This document shows positions 45,278 to 54,201 of a DNA stretch of 64,000 nt, piece by piece. Each line of letters starts with the position of its first letter. Within the stretch, counting starts at the first letter, position 1. The position numbers were made by a program, and so were the translations under genes. A model generated the notes under the pieces. It saw only the letters and a program-made list of their open reading frames with translations. It did no database searches and was not told the origin of the DNA. The stretch covers positions 1-64,000 of the forward strand of contig NCEM01000011.1 in assembly GCA_002280725.1 (NCBI GenBank), written 5' to 3'. Origin of the DNA: Alphaproteobacteria bacterium 32-64-14. GTDB lineage: Bacteria > Pseudomonadota > Alphaproteobacteria > Caulobacterales > Hyphomonadaceae.

Positions 45278-45567
45278 TGACAAAAAAATCGAAAGCGAAA
45301 GTCGGTTCGAGTTTTGACTCCTTCCTCAAAGAGGAAAATCGATACGAAGCAACCCAGGCGGTTGCCATCAAGCGCGTGCTCGCATGGCAGATTGAACAAG
45401 AAATGAAATCGAGCGCGATCACCAAGAAGGCGATGGCGGAACGGATGCACACGAGCCGCAGCCAGTTAGATCGCTTGCTTGATCCTGAGAACGATGCAGT
45501 AAGCCTGGAAACGCTGACGCGCGCGGCCCATGCTGTTGGGCGAACCCTAAAGGTGGAGCTGCAGTAA
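45277..45567 (+). CDS. higA: HigA-type XRE antitoxin
   Basis: A 96-residue helix-turn-helix protein. The core EQEMKSSAITKKAMAERMHT, SRSQLDRLLDPENDAVSLET, LTRAAHAVG is an XRE/HigA DNA-binding domain; the N-terminal part is charged and probably contacts the toxin. The start could be the ATG at 45277 or the GTG at 45274; either overlaps the higB stop. It should neutralise the toxin and repress the shared promoter. Confidence 0.87.
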   Translation: MTKKSKAKVGSSFDSFLKEENRYEATQAVAIKRVLAWQIEQEMKSSAITKKAMAERMHTSRSQLDRLLDPENDAVSLETLTRAAHAVGRTLKVELQ

Positions 45568-45681
45568 GGTACATCGCTCATCGTCCGCCGACCGGCGGTT
45601 CGCGGACAACTCAAGATCTCAGTTCTCATGAACTGGGCTACAGGGCATGGGGTTGGCGATTTGCACGGGTCCGTAGCATTG

Positions 45682-46395
45682 ATGGATGAGCCCGAGGCTG
45701 ACGAAGAGATCGCTCGTGTTCGGGCCCGCCTTGCGTCGCTGGAGACTGAACGGGCAGAACTTAAGGCCAAGCTCGGCGAGCTTGAGCGCCAGCGGGCGCC
45801 GCTCGCGCGCAGCGATCCCCAGACGTTGGTCTTGATTGCGCCAAGCGTCACGGCGGCCTCATCGACGAGAGACAAGGTGGCGCTGTTCCGGCGCCTGTTC
45901 GTTGGACGCGCCGACGTATTCCCCGTGCGCTGGGATAACCACAAGACGGGACGGTCGGGATATGCTCCAGCCTGCGCCAATGAGTGAGTACGAGGAATAT
46001 GCAACAAGCCGCAAGTCAAATGCGGAGAGTGTGCCCATCAAGCATTCATTCCGGTCTCCGACGAGGTTATCGAGAGACATCTCCGCGGCGGCGGTAACGC
46101 AAGGCGGCCGAAGCAGCTCTGCGCGTATCCAATGACCAGGATCGGCTCATCCTTGCAACAGGGCGATACGTCGGAGAAGGCTTCGATGATCCTAGGCTCG
46201 ACACACTCTATCCTGGCGATGCCGATCTCGTGGAAAGGTACGCTTGCTCAGTATGTCGGCCGTCTGCACCGCCAGCATGATGGCAAGACGGAGGTGCTTG
46301 TGTTCGACTACGTCGATGAACAAGTGGCCGTGCTGGCGCGCATGGCGGCAAAGCGACGAACCGGATATCGGGCGCTTGGCTATTCAATCGAGTAA
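45682..46395 (+). pseudogene. TOTE-type primase-helicase, broken remnant
   Basis: Remains of a large archaeo-eukaryotic-primase/SF2-helicase protein of the TOTE conflict system kind. The N-terminal coiled coil EIARVRARLASLETERAELK and KVALFRRLFVGRADVFPVRW, DNHKTGRSGYAPACANE match the primase start. A TGA at 45985-45987 replaces the expected Trp; the same frame then continues VRGICNKPQVKCGECAHQAF, IPVSDEVIERHLRGGG. Homology breaks near 46097, then jumps to the helicase C-terminus: DRLILATGRYVGEGFDDPRL, a one-base frameshift near 46212, and LAMPISWKGTLAQYVGRLHR ending ALGYSIE. So at least three lesions exist: a nonsense codon, a large internal deletion and a frameshift. Confidence 0.8.
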
Positions 46396-46509
46396 CCACG
46401 TCTGACACCGGTGCGGTAACAGCATGGCGCAGGGATCGTATCTCGCGCCAGTTGACATTGCGCTGATGCCCGTCCGTCCTTCCCTAGACGGAGGGAAGAG
46501 GGAGACCGG

Positions 46510-46950
46510 GTGTTGGTTGCGAATGATGACGGTCTGCGGGCGCGGCTTGCGAAGCTTGACGAACTTTTCCGCCGAGGAGCAACTGAGGGGGAGCGCGCAG
46601 CGGCAGGCGCCGCGATAGACAGGCTTCGGGACCGGATTGGGAGCGACACGACCGAAACCGAAGTCGAGCTCAAGTTGTCACTCTTGGACGTCTGGTCGGT
46701 CCATCTGTTCGTGGCCGTGTGCCGCAAACACGGCGTTCGGCCTTACCGCTATCCGCGTCAGCGTAGGACGACAATCATGGTGCGGATCTCCCGGAGCTTC
46801 TTCGACCATGTTGTTTGGGCGGAGTTCTCTGGTCTGCAGACCGAACTCAACATCTATTTCGAGGAGACTGTGGACCACTTGATCCGCACAGCGATGCATT
46901 CTGATGGCGATGACAGCGCGCTCGACCTCGTTAAAATTCCGTCCGCATAG
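46510..46950 (+). CDS. Small conserved hypothetical protein
   Basis: A protein of about 146 residues. The N-terminal half is helical and charged (ARLAKLDELFRRGATEGERA, AAGAAIDRLRDR). The C-terminal half has LKLSLLDVWSVHLFVAVCRK, HGVRPYRYPRQRRTTIMVRI, SRSFFDHVVWAEFSGLQTEL and DHLIRTAMHSDGDDSALDL. I do not recognise a named family. The start is GTG at 46510, with GGGAG upstream; a 7-bp hairpin (46479-46498) ends about 11 bp before the start. It follows the broken TOTE-like gene on the same strand and its frame is intact, so it may be a surviving cargo or partner gene. Confidence 0.6.
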   Translation: MLVANDDGLRARLAKLDELFRRGATEGERAAAGAAIDRLRDRIGSDTTETEVELKLSLLDVWSVHLFVAVCRKHGVRPYRYPRQRRTTIMVRISRSFFDHVVWAEFSGLQTELNIYFEETVDHLIRTAMHSDGDDSALDLVKIPSA

Positions 46951-47039
46951 GCCGAGCTACGACCTAGGCTCAGGACCCATTAAAGGGATTCCCACGGCGG
47001 TCGGGTTTTTATTCATTGGCGTCGCAAGGAGGCGTTGCC

Positions 47040-47201
47040 ATGAGTATTCTGTTCTGGTTGTCGCGTACGCAGATGCGCCGGATCGAGCCGTTCTTTCCGC
47101 TGTCGCATGGTATTCCGAGCGTCGATGACCGGCGCGTGATCAGCGGCATCATCTTCGTCATCCGCAATGGACTGCGCTGGCGGGTACGGACATCAAGTTA
47201 A
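47040..47201 (+). mobile_element. IS5-family transposase, N-terminal fragment
   Basis: An ATG at 47040 with AGGAGG upstream opens a frame encoding SILFWLSRTQMRRIEPFFPL, then SHGIPSVDDRRVISGIIFVI, RNGLRWR. This is the start of an IS5-type DDE transposase. Similarity stops near 47186, after about 48 residues, where the frame enters unrelated sequence and ends. The catalytic DDE part is absent, so the element is dead. Confidence 0.8.
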
Positions 47202-47308
47202 GTCAAAAACGACGATATTCCGGGCCTACCGACTTGTAGCGCCATCTGAAATCGCGAGGGATTTTCGACAGCATTTCGGCTGAGCCGGACCGAAGAGCAC
47301 TTAACTTG
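47194..47308. repeat. 115-bp segment bounded by a 10-bp inverted repeat
   Basis: CAAGTTAAGT (47194-47203) and ACTTAACTTG (47299-47308) are exact reverse complements. They border a non-coding stretch that begins right where the transposase similarity is lost. It might be a miniature inverted-repeat insertion or the outer end of a second element. Confidence 0.4.
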
Positions 47309-47412
47309 TCAGCACCGGTTCTCGCCCATGTTTTTTGTCTGAGACATCCAAATCCAATTTCGCGACGTGGTGATCGTCGTAATTCGAGCCAGTCAACATT
47401 TTGCGCCCGGCT

Positions 47413-49464
47413 CTAAATGTGATCGCGCGGAATGCGAGCTTCGTTGCTCAGTCGGATCACATCTTCCCCGCCAGTCCAAGCGCGTAGCGATTCCTTCAGG
47501 CGGAAGGCGCTGCCGTCGCATGTAAGTTCGTAGGACGCTTCGACAGCACAGTTCCAGTCGCCGCGACGCCAGGATGAGCGAACAGTTTGCCGCCACTGGC
47601 TTGAGAGGGGATCGCCGACGACGATCTCGCAGACTTCCTCGCGGCTGGAGGAAAGCTCCACATCGGCGCCGGCGACTTTGTAGGCTTGTTCAGGCGAGCT
47701 GGTGACGAGGCGCACGCGGCCGTCTGCGTCTGGCGATATGGGGACGGGCAAGGACGATGCCGCGGCAGCGCTGCGAGTCTCCTGAATCGGAAATGGCGCT
47801 GCGACGTCTTCTGGAATGCGGAATGGCAGGTCGAGGGTGGAGACGCCGGAGGCCAGGCGGAAGGTCGGCGTTTCCGGCGATGGCCAGATCTGTGGCCACC
47901 ATCCTTCACAGAGCGACAGCCGGATGCGCGAGCCCGCACTGAAGCGATGCGCTATTGGCCGGAGTTGGAGATCAATTGCGTGCACTTGATCGACTTCCAG
48001 TGGCCTGGGTTCAGACATCGAGTCTCGGCGGGTCAGATTCAGAACGCCCCATGTGACCAGCCAGCTTTTGCCGTCCGGGCGCACTTCGCACAGGCGGAGA
48101 ACGAGGTTTGCCTGCGGCTTGTCTGATGTCAGGCTGATGCGAGCACTTGGCGCTCCCATGAGCTCGAGCGGTTCGGTCAGTGGCCGGCTGTCGAACACGG
48201 TGGAGAGGGCGTCATCGTGCGATTGCTCAGCGGGTAACCTGTCGAGCCATTCGGGCTTTGCCGTGCCGACGACGCCTTTGTCGCGATGTACGATCTGGAC
48301 ACCGCGGACTGGTTCGCCGCCCAGCGCACCTTCGTTGAGCACGTATCGGCGCGAGGGATAGCGGCGCGGCCAATCGGGTTCTGCGATCCAGCGGCCGGAC
48401 ATAGGCACGCCGCCTGCTTCCGAAGATGTCTTGTCGGGCATGAAGCAACGGAAGCGCGATTCATCCATGATGCCGGTGCGCTCGCCGGTGAGCCAGTGCC
48501 GCCACCAGCGCAATTCTTCGTAGGCCCAGTTGAGACCAGAGGGCGTCGCGAGGTTTGGATAGGTGTGCCCCCACGGACCGATGAGAGCCTTGGTTGGCGC
48601 GGTGAGCTTTTCGAGCAGGCGCAGGACAGGGGTCGCATAGCTGTCGTCCCACCCGCTGACGAGATAGGTGGGGATCTTGATGCTCGCATAGTCCTCGGAA
48701 ATGGAGCCGCGCCGCCAGTATGCGTCCTGACGCTGATGGTTCAGCCAGTCGGCCAGGATCGCGGGCGTTGCGTGCAGCCGTTGCTGCCACATCTCGCGCC
48801 AGGCATCGCCGACGATGGCCGGATCGGGCGGGCCGGCCATGACCGACTTGAACAGCACACCCCATTGGAAATTGGCGCGTGCGAGGGCGCCGCCGATGAA
48901 GTGTGCATCATCAGTATAGCGGTTGTCGCAGCATCCCATTGGCATGATGGCTTTCAGCGCCGGGGGGCGCCGGGCAGCGACTTGAAGCGTGTTGATGCCG
49001 CCCCATGACAGCCCACGCATGCCGACCGAGCCGTTGCACCATGATTGGCGTGCGAGCCAGCCAATCGCTTCGACGCAGTCTTCAAGCTCTGCCTCGGAGT
49101 ATTCATCCGTGATGGCGCCTTCAGAATCGCCCGTGCCGCGCACATCCAGTCGAGCAAATGCAACACCGGCCGACGCCAGTGTCTCACCCCAGATGTCATC
49201 GTACGCGCGATAGAGATCGCGTTTGCGATAGGGAATGCATTCAAGAACGGCGGGGCTTGGCGTGATTCCTTCCGGTATCCACAGGCGAACCGACAGACGG
49301 ACGCCATCGCGCATCGGCACCCATTCATGCTCTATGACGCGAAAGGCGATCGGCGCCGGCAGCTTCCAGCCGTTGGATGTGTGCCCACACGCGGCGGCAA
49401 GCCACAACGCACCGGCCGATGCGAGCACCGTTCGTCTTTGCAATGTTGGACCAGTCGTGGTCAC
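47413..49464 (-). CDS. CocE/NonD-family hydrolase lipoprotein
   Basis: A 683-residue hydrolase of the CocE/NonD (peptidase S15) family, which cleaves esters or X-Pro-type peptides. The N-terminus is a lipoprotein signal with an RR motif, RRTVLASAGALWLAAAC, giving lipidated Cys26. The alpha/beta-hydrolase core has LDVRGTGDSEGAITDEYSEA, the nucleophile elbow GLSWGG (Ser153), and KALIGPWGHTYPN with the likely catalytic His. The second half is the jelly-roll domain of the family. I start at GTG 49464 because AAGGA precedes it and the signal peptide begins there. It flanks the accessory island but has normal codon use. Confidence 0.88.
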   Translation of the reverse strand: MTTTGPTLQRRTVLASAGALWLAAACGHTSNGWKLPAPIAFRVIEHEWVPMRDGVRLSVRLWIPEGITPSPAVLECIPYRKRDLYRAYDDIWGETLASAGVAFARLDVRGTGDSEGAITDEYSEAELEDCVEAIGWLARQSWCNGSVGMRGLSWGGINTLQVAARRPPALKAIMPMGCCDNRYTDDAHFIGGALARANFQWGVLFKSVMAGPPDPAIVGDAWREMWQQRLHATPAILADWLNHQRQDAYWRRGSISEDYASIKIPTYLVSGWDDSYATPVLRLLEKLTAPTKALIGPWGHTYPNLATPSGLNWAYEELRWWRHWLTGERTGIMDESRFRCFMPDKTSSEAGGVPMSGRWIAEPDWPRRYPSRRYVLNEGALGGEPVRGVQIVHRDKGVVGTAKPEWLDRLPAEQSHDDALSTVFDSRPLTEPLELMGAPSARISLTSDKPQANLVLRLCEVRPDGKSWLVTWGVLNLTRRDSMSEPRPLEVDQVHAIDLQLRPIAHRFSAGSRIRLSLCEGWWPQIWPSPETPTFRLASGVSTLDLPFRIPEDVAAPFPIQETRSAAAASSLPVPISPDADGRVRLVTSSPEQAYKVAGADVELSSSREEVCEIVVGDPLSSQWRQTVRSSWRRGDWNCAVEASYELTCDGSAFRLKESLRAWTGGEDVIRLSNEARIPRDHI

Positions 49465-49815
49465 GACCCGGATTTCCTTGCGATATTGATCGTCTTCTAC
49501 CACGCGCGACGCCTCATGCCAGCGCGACGGGCCGCGCGCATTCTGCGGGTGTGCCCAGAAGCCACACCGCGCGCGAATGAATCGTCGTCGCGCATGCAGC
49601 AGACGCACGTCCACAGCGGGATTCCCTTCATTCCAGAAGGTTCGTCGCCCACACGTCATGCGAAGCGGCCCGACCGAATCCAAACTGTCGCAAAAGTGTG
49701 GGCTGACCGTCATGCTCGCCCACTAAGCGGAAGCCCGGGGAAGCGGGCGTCTGATGACAACCCAAAATGTCGGCGCTCCCAGCGGCCCAGTGATGTGACC
49801 TCGAGGGAAAGCAAT
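49465..49815. other. Intergenic region between divergent hydrolase and lipoprotein genes
   Basis: About 350 bp separate two divergent genes and must carry promoters for both. Reading frames in it lack domains or ribosome-binding sites. I see no clear operator or RNA structure. Confidence 0.5.
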
Positions 49816-51369
49816 ATGATGTCCAGGAATGCAGTTCGAGCGGCCCTGCTGGCCTGCCTCGCCACCACCGCAGTTGCCGCTTGCTCCGGCTCCGATGGCG
49901 TCGCATCGCCGGGCGAAGGCGTGTTTGTGCCCTCGCCGCCGCCTGCTCCGCCGCCGCCGCCGACCCCGCCTCCTCCGCCGTCGCCCCCGACTGGCCCAGC
50001 CGCCAGCTGCCCGACCGGCTTCACCAACGTCGGCCTCGTGACGACGAACAACGCGGCTGTCGGTACGGCCGGCTCCTACCGCAACTGCCAGATCCCGGCG
50101 CTCATCACGGGCAGCCTGCTGGTTCCGAAAACCGATGGCGTCGTCTACTCGATCTCCGGCCGCGTCAACGTGGGCGAAGACACCGGACCGAACCCGGCCG
50201 CTCCGATCGCGGGCCGCACGTCGGGCATCCTCTCCATCGAACCGGGCGTCGTTGTCTTCGGTTCGGGCACGCTTGACTACATCGTTGTCAACCGCGGCTC
50301 GCAGATCAACGCTGTCGGTACATCGACCGCGCCGATCGTGTTCACCAGCCGCCAGAGCGTTGAAGGCGCCACCACAGTCGACTCGATCGGCCAGTGGGGC
50401 GGTCTCGTCATTCTCGGCCGCGCCCCGTCTTCGGACGGTTGCCCGGCCGGCACGATCGCGCCGAGCATCCTCTGCGACGCCACGGTTGAAGGCACGGCTG
50501 CCAACTACGGCGGCCTCACCAACACCGACAACAGCGGCCGTCTCTCCTACGTCCGCGTCCAGCACTCGGGCTTCGAGGTCCTGCCGAACCAGGAACTCAA
50601 CGGCATCACGATGGCTGGCGTCGGTAACGGCACGGTTGTCGATCACGTCCAGGTCCACAACTCCTCGGACGACGGCATCGAGCTCTTCGGCGGCACGGTA
50701 AACCTCACGCACATCGTGCTCACCGGCAACGACGACGACAGCTACGATCTCGATTCTGGCTACCGCGGCGGCACACAGTTCCTGCTCGTCGTGCAACGTC
50801 CGAACGGCGGTGATCGCGGCTTCGAACTCTCGGCGCGCGGAGCCAAGGGCACGCCGACCGGAAGCGTGTTCCCCTTCAACACGATCCCGCGCATTGCGAA
50901 CGCCACGATCGTCAGCCGCACAGGCACGGTTGAAGTTCAGCTGCTCAACTCGGGCAACGGCCTCCGCCTCGTAAACTCGGTCGTGACACGGACGGGCGGT
51001 ACCGGCGCATGCCTCGACATGGACGACGCCGACACCACCACGGCCGTTCCGACCTGGAACTCGGTGTTCATGAGCTGCGCCACAGCGTTCGCCGCTGACG
51101 GCAACCAGCAAGCCGAAACGGCCACGGCGTTCAACGCCGGCGCCAACAACGTCAGCGCCGGCACGTCGACGCTGACCGCCGTGGTCGCTGGAGCTGTTCC
51201 CTTCGTGAACGGGGCCAACGAGACGGCTGTGGTCGGGACGACGCCGATCAACAATGCGACGTACTCCACCACGTTCACGAACACCACGTATGCCGGCGCG
51301 GTTCGCACTGGCGACACGTGGTACCGTGGCTGGACCTGCAGCGCGCTGATCGGCGAAGAGGCCTGCTGA
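49816..51369 (+). CDS. Beta-helix surface lipoprotein with proline linker
   Basis: A 517-residue lipoprotein. The lipobox is AVAAC (Cys at about 23). A Pro-rich linker follows, with runs such as SPPPAPPPPPTPPPPPSPP, which would hold the domain away from the membrane. The remaining 450 residues form a predicted right-handed parallel beta-helix: GILSIEPGVVVFGSGTLDYI, GQWGGLVILGRAP, then SYVRVQHSGFEVLPNQELNG and HVQVHNSSDDGIELFGGTVN. It ends WYRGWTCSALIGEEAC. The start ATG has GAGGGA upstream. It stands 87 bp before a TonB receptor gene and a type II secretion operon, which suggests a surface-exposed receptor partner or T2SS client. Confidence 0.8.
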   Translation: MMSRNAVRAALLACLATTAVAACSGSDGVASPGEGVFVPSPPPAPPPPPTPPPPPSPPTGPAASCPTGFTNVGLVTTNNAAVGTAGSYRNCQIPALITGSLLVPKTDGVVYSISGRVNVGEDTGPNPAAPIAGRTSGILSIEPGVVVFGSGTLDYIVVNRGSQINAVGTSTAPIVFTSRQSVEGATTVDSIGQWGGLVILGRAPSSDGCPAGTIAPSILCDATVEGTAANYGGLTNTDNSGRLSYVRVQHSGFEVLPNQELNGITMAGVGNGTVVDHVQVHNSSDDGIELFGGTVNLTHIVLTGNDDDSYDLDSGYRGGTQFLLVVQRPNGGDRGFELSARGAKGTPTGSVFPFNTIPRIANATIVSRTGTVEVQLLNSGNGLRLVNSVVTRTGGTGACLDMDDADTTTAVPTWNSVFMSCATAFAADGNQQAETATAFNAGANNVSAGTSTLTAVVAGAVPFVNGANETAVVGTTPINNATYSTTFTNTTYAGAVRTGDTWYRGWTCSALIGEEAC

Positions 51370-51456
51370 GACTAGCGTTGATACTGGCGGCGAGATCACG
51401 GCTCCGCCGCCACCATCGCTCCACTCACATCGAAGTCTGCTTGTCCGGAACCGACC

Positions 51457-54105
51457 ATGAAAATCCGTCGCCGATCCCTGAGCGCCCTCCTTATCGCCAC
51501 GTCCGCGCTGATTGCTCCGAGCGCACTCGCGCAGGAGCCCGTCGCGGAGACTGGAGCCACCGACCAGCCGCCCTCCGAGCAACCTGTGCTTGAGGACGAG
51601 CTCGAGGGTGAACGCGACGTGGTCGTTGTTCGCGGCAGCTACATCCCGGAACCTCTCCAGGATACCTCGGAAGTCGCGGCCTTCCTGACTGGGGAAGATC
51701 TCGATCGCCAAGGCGACTCAAACGCAGCGGAATCGCTCACGCGGGTTCCCGGACTTAGCATCGCGGAAGGCCGCTTTGTTTACGTGCGCGGCCTCGGCGA
51801 GCGCTACTCCTCGGCCGTTCTGAACGGCTCGCCCCTCCCCAGCCCCGAGCCCTTGCAGCGCGTCGTGCCGCTCGACCTGTTCCCAAACAGCGTCCTTGGC
51901 GGCGTGATGGTGCAGAAATCCTATTCTGTCGAATTCCCCGGCGAATTCGGCGGCGGCGTCGTTGACCTCTCGACCATCGATCTTCCCGACGAGCCCTATT
52001 TGGAAGCGAGCATGGGGTTCGGCGCAAACTCCAAAACCACGCTTCAGACTGGCTACACCCACAACGGCTCGGACTCCGACCCGCTCGGCTTTGATGACGG
52101 CTTGCGCAAAATTCCCTTCCGGATCCGCGAAGCCTGGAACAACGGTCAACGCATCAGCGCGACCAACTTCACGCCGATCGAGCTCCAGGACATGGGTCAC
52201 AGCCTTGAGAATGCGAAGCTGCGTCTGACGCAGCGTAACGACTCGATTCCGCTCGACGGTTCGGCTGACATCGCGGCCGGCAACATCTTCGACATCGGCG
52301 ACAACCGCATCGGCATCTATGGCGCCGTGGGCTACGACAATGGTTGGAAGACGAAGGACGGCATCCAGCAGGGTGGCCGCGTCGAGACCAGCCTTGGACA
52401 GATTCAGGTCAAGGACGACTACAACTACACCTCGACTGACAACAATGTCGGCTGGAACGCGCTGCTCGGCGCCGGACTGCAGTTCGGTGAGCATGAAGTC
52501 AAATGGACCAACCTATGGATCCACAAGGCCAGCAAGGAAACCTATCGTCGCTATGGCTTCGATGAGGGCGCTGGCTCGAACGTCCTGACCGAACGCACGG
52601 CCCGGTACGAGCGCGAGCTCTACTCCTCACAGCTCGCTGGCGCGTTCGACTTTGGTGACCTCGATATTTCCTGGCGCGCAGCCTTCGCCCAGACAGCGCG
52701 TGAAGCCCCGTACGAGTGGGAAGTTCGCTACGTCTTTGACGACACGATTGACCGCTACCTCTACGACGCCAGCTCGCGCGTGCGGAACCAGACCAACTTC
52801 TCCGATCTCACGGACGAAGTCGGCTCCTCGGGTCTCGACGTGTCCTACTCGCTGCCGAACCCGGGCGTACGCGACACCGTGCTGTCGGCCGGCATCGCGC
52901 ACCTGGACAACTCGCGCAAATCCGACAGCCGCACGCTCCGCTTCACGCCCGCGGTCGGCCTGCCGCTCGCCGTGCAGCAGTCGCGCGTCGACTATCTGTT
53001 CGCCGACTACAACATCAACCCTGACCGCTTCGTTCTCGCCGAGACGACCAATGCGTTCGGCGCTTACAATGCGTCGCTGGAAGTGTTCGGGGCCTACGCC
53101 AAGGTCGACATGGAGCCGATCCCGTTCGTCCGCACCTCGTTCGGCGTCCGCGGTGAGCGCGCGGTCGAGCGACTCGATATCCGAAGCCTGTTCGCGAGCG
53201 AGGCCGCCCCGATCGACCCGCCGAAACTGAAAGAAGCTTACTATCTGCCCGCCGCCACGATCACGTGGAATTTCCTGGATGACATGCAACTCCGCTTCGG
53301 CGCGTCGCAGACGATCGGCCGTCCGCAGTTCCGCGAGCTTGCTCCGCAAAGCTATCTCGATCCGGACAGCGATCGCATCTTCTTCGGCAACCCGAACCTG
53401 CGCGACACGCGCTTCACAAACCTCGATGCGCGTTACGAATTCTTCTATGGCACGGGGCAGTACTTCACGCTCGGCGCCTTTTACAAGGACGTGAAGCGTC
53501 CGGTGGAATCGATCGTTGTCCAGCAAGGCAACACGGTGCAGCAGAGCTTCATCAACGCTCCGAAAGCAAAGATTTCGGGAGCCGAGGTCGAGATCAAGCA
53601 CGTGTTCGACGGCCTGTTCCAGGACGGCTGGCTGGCGCCCTACTCCTTCCTGATGCAGGCCAGCTACACCTACTCTACGTCCGAGCTTGAGGCCTCACCT
53701 CGCGACATCATCATCACGCCGACTGGTAGTGTCGTTGATGCTGCGAGTTACATCGTGACTGGTTCGCGCCTGCAAGGGCAGTCCGAGCACGTCGCCAACT
53801 TCCAGCTCGGCTTCGAGGACGAAGTGTCGCAAGGCACGCTGCTGCTCACCTACGCAAGTGAGCGATCGTCTGCGCGCGGTCCCGAAGGCCAACCAGATAT
53901 CATCCAGGATCCTGGCGTCATCGTCGACTTCGTCTATCGCCGCGATTTCGAGAACTGGGGTCAGGGTTTCTCGCTCAAATTCAAAGCGGGCAATCTGCTC
54001 GATGAAGACTACATCGAGAACCAGACGCTCGGCGGCGGCGAAGTCATCATCAACCAGTACGACCTCGGCCGTTCGTACAGCCTCGAGCTGTCCACGAAAT
54101 TCTAG
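51457..54105 (+). CDS. TonB-dependent receptor paired with the beta-helix lipoprotein
   Basis: An 882-residue TonB-dependent outer membrane receptor. The signal peptide ends SALAQ. The plug has VVVVRGSYIPEPLQDTSEVA, RVPGLSIAEGRFVYVRGLGE, RYSSAVLNGSPLPSPEP and FPGEFGGGVVDLST. The barrel ends YDLGRSYSLELSTKF with the terminal Phe. The LPSPEP-containing plug is typical of a distinct receptor branch in alphaproteobacteria. It follows the lipoprotein gene and precedes gspC by 96 bp on the same strand, so co-transcription is possible. Confidence 0.93.
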   Translation: MKIRRRSLSALLIATSALIAPSALAQEPVAETGATDQPPSEQPVLEDELEGERDVVVVRGSYIPEPLQDTSEVAAFLTGEDLDRQGDSNAAESLTRVPGLSIAEGRFVYVRGLGERYSSAVLNGSPLPSPEPLQRVVPLDLFPNSVLGGVMVQKSYSVEFPGEFGGGVVDLSTIDLPDEPYLEASMGFGANSKTTLQTGYTHNGSDSDPLGFDDGLRKIPFRIREAWNNGQRISATNFTPIELQDMGHSLENAKLRLTQRNDSIPLDGSADIAAGNIFDIGDNRIGIYGAVGYDNGWKTKDGIQQGGRVETSLGQIQVKDDYNYTSTDNNVGWNALLGAGLQFGEHEVKWTNLWIHKASKETYRRYGFDEGAGSNVLTERTARYERELYSSQLAGAFDFGDLDISWRAAFAQTAREAPYEWEVRYVFDDTIDRYLYDASSRVRNQTNFSDLTDEVGSSGLDVSYSLPNPGVRDTVLSAGIAHLDNSRKSDSRTLRFTPAVGLPLAVQQSRVDYLFADYNINPDRFVLAETTNAFGAYNASLEVFGAYAKVDMEPIPFVRTSFGVRGERAVERLDIRSLFASEAAPIDPPKLKEAYYLPAATITWNFLDDMQLRFGASQTIGRPQFRELAPQSYLDPDSDRIFFGNPNLRDTRFTNLDARYEFFYGTGQYFTLGAFYKDVKRPVESIVVQQGNTVQQSFINAPKAKISGAEVEIKHVFDGLFQDGWLAPYSFLMQASYTYSTSELEASPRDIIITPTGSVVDAASYIVTGSRLQGQSEHVANFQLGFEDEVSQGTLLLTYASERSSARGPEGQPDIIQDPGVIVDFVYRRDFENWGQGFSLKFKAGNLLDEDYIENQTLGGGEVIINQYDLGRSYSLELSTKF

Positions 54106-54201
54106 TGACACTTTGGCGATACTTCCTCGACCGTCACAAAAGTTTCGCCGGGTGTCTGCACATACACGACCGAGAACGCCAAGAGCGTCCGGGGTACTAC
54201 G

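Noticed and set aside
49723-51711. 662-codon minus-strand frame opposite the beta-helix lipoprotein
   Set aside because: No domain or ribosome-binding site; the plus strand has a signal peptide and beta-helix.
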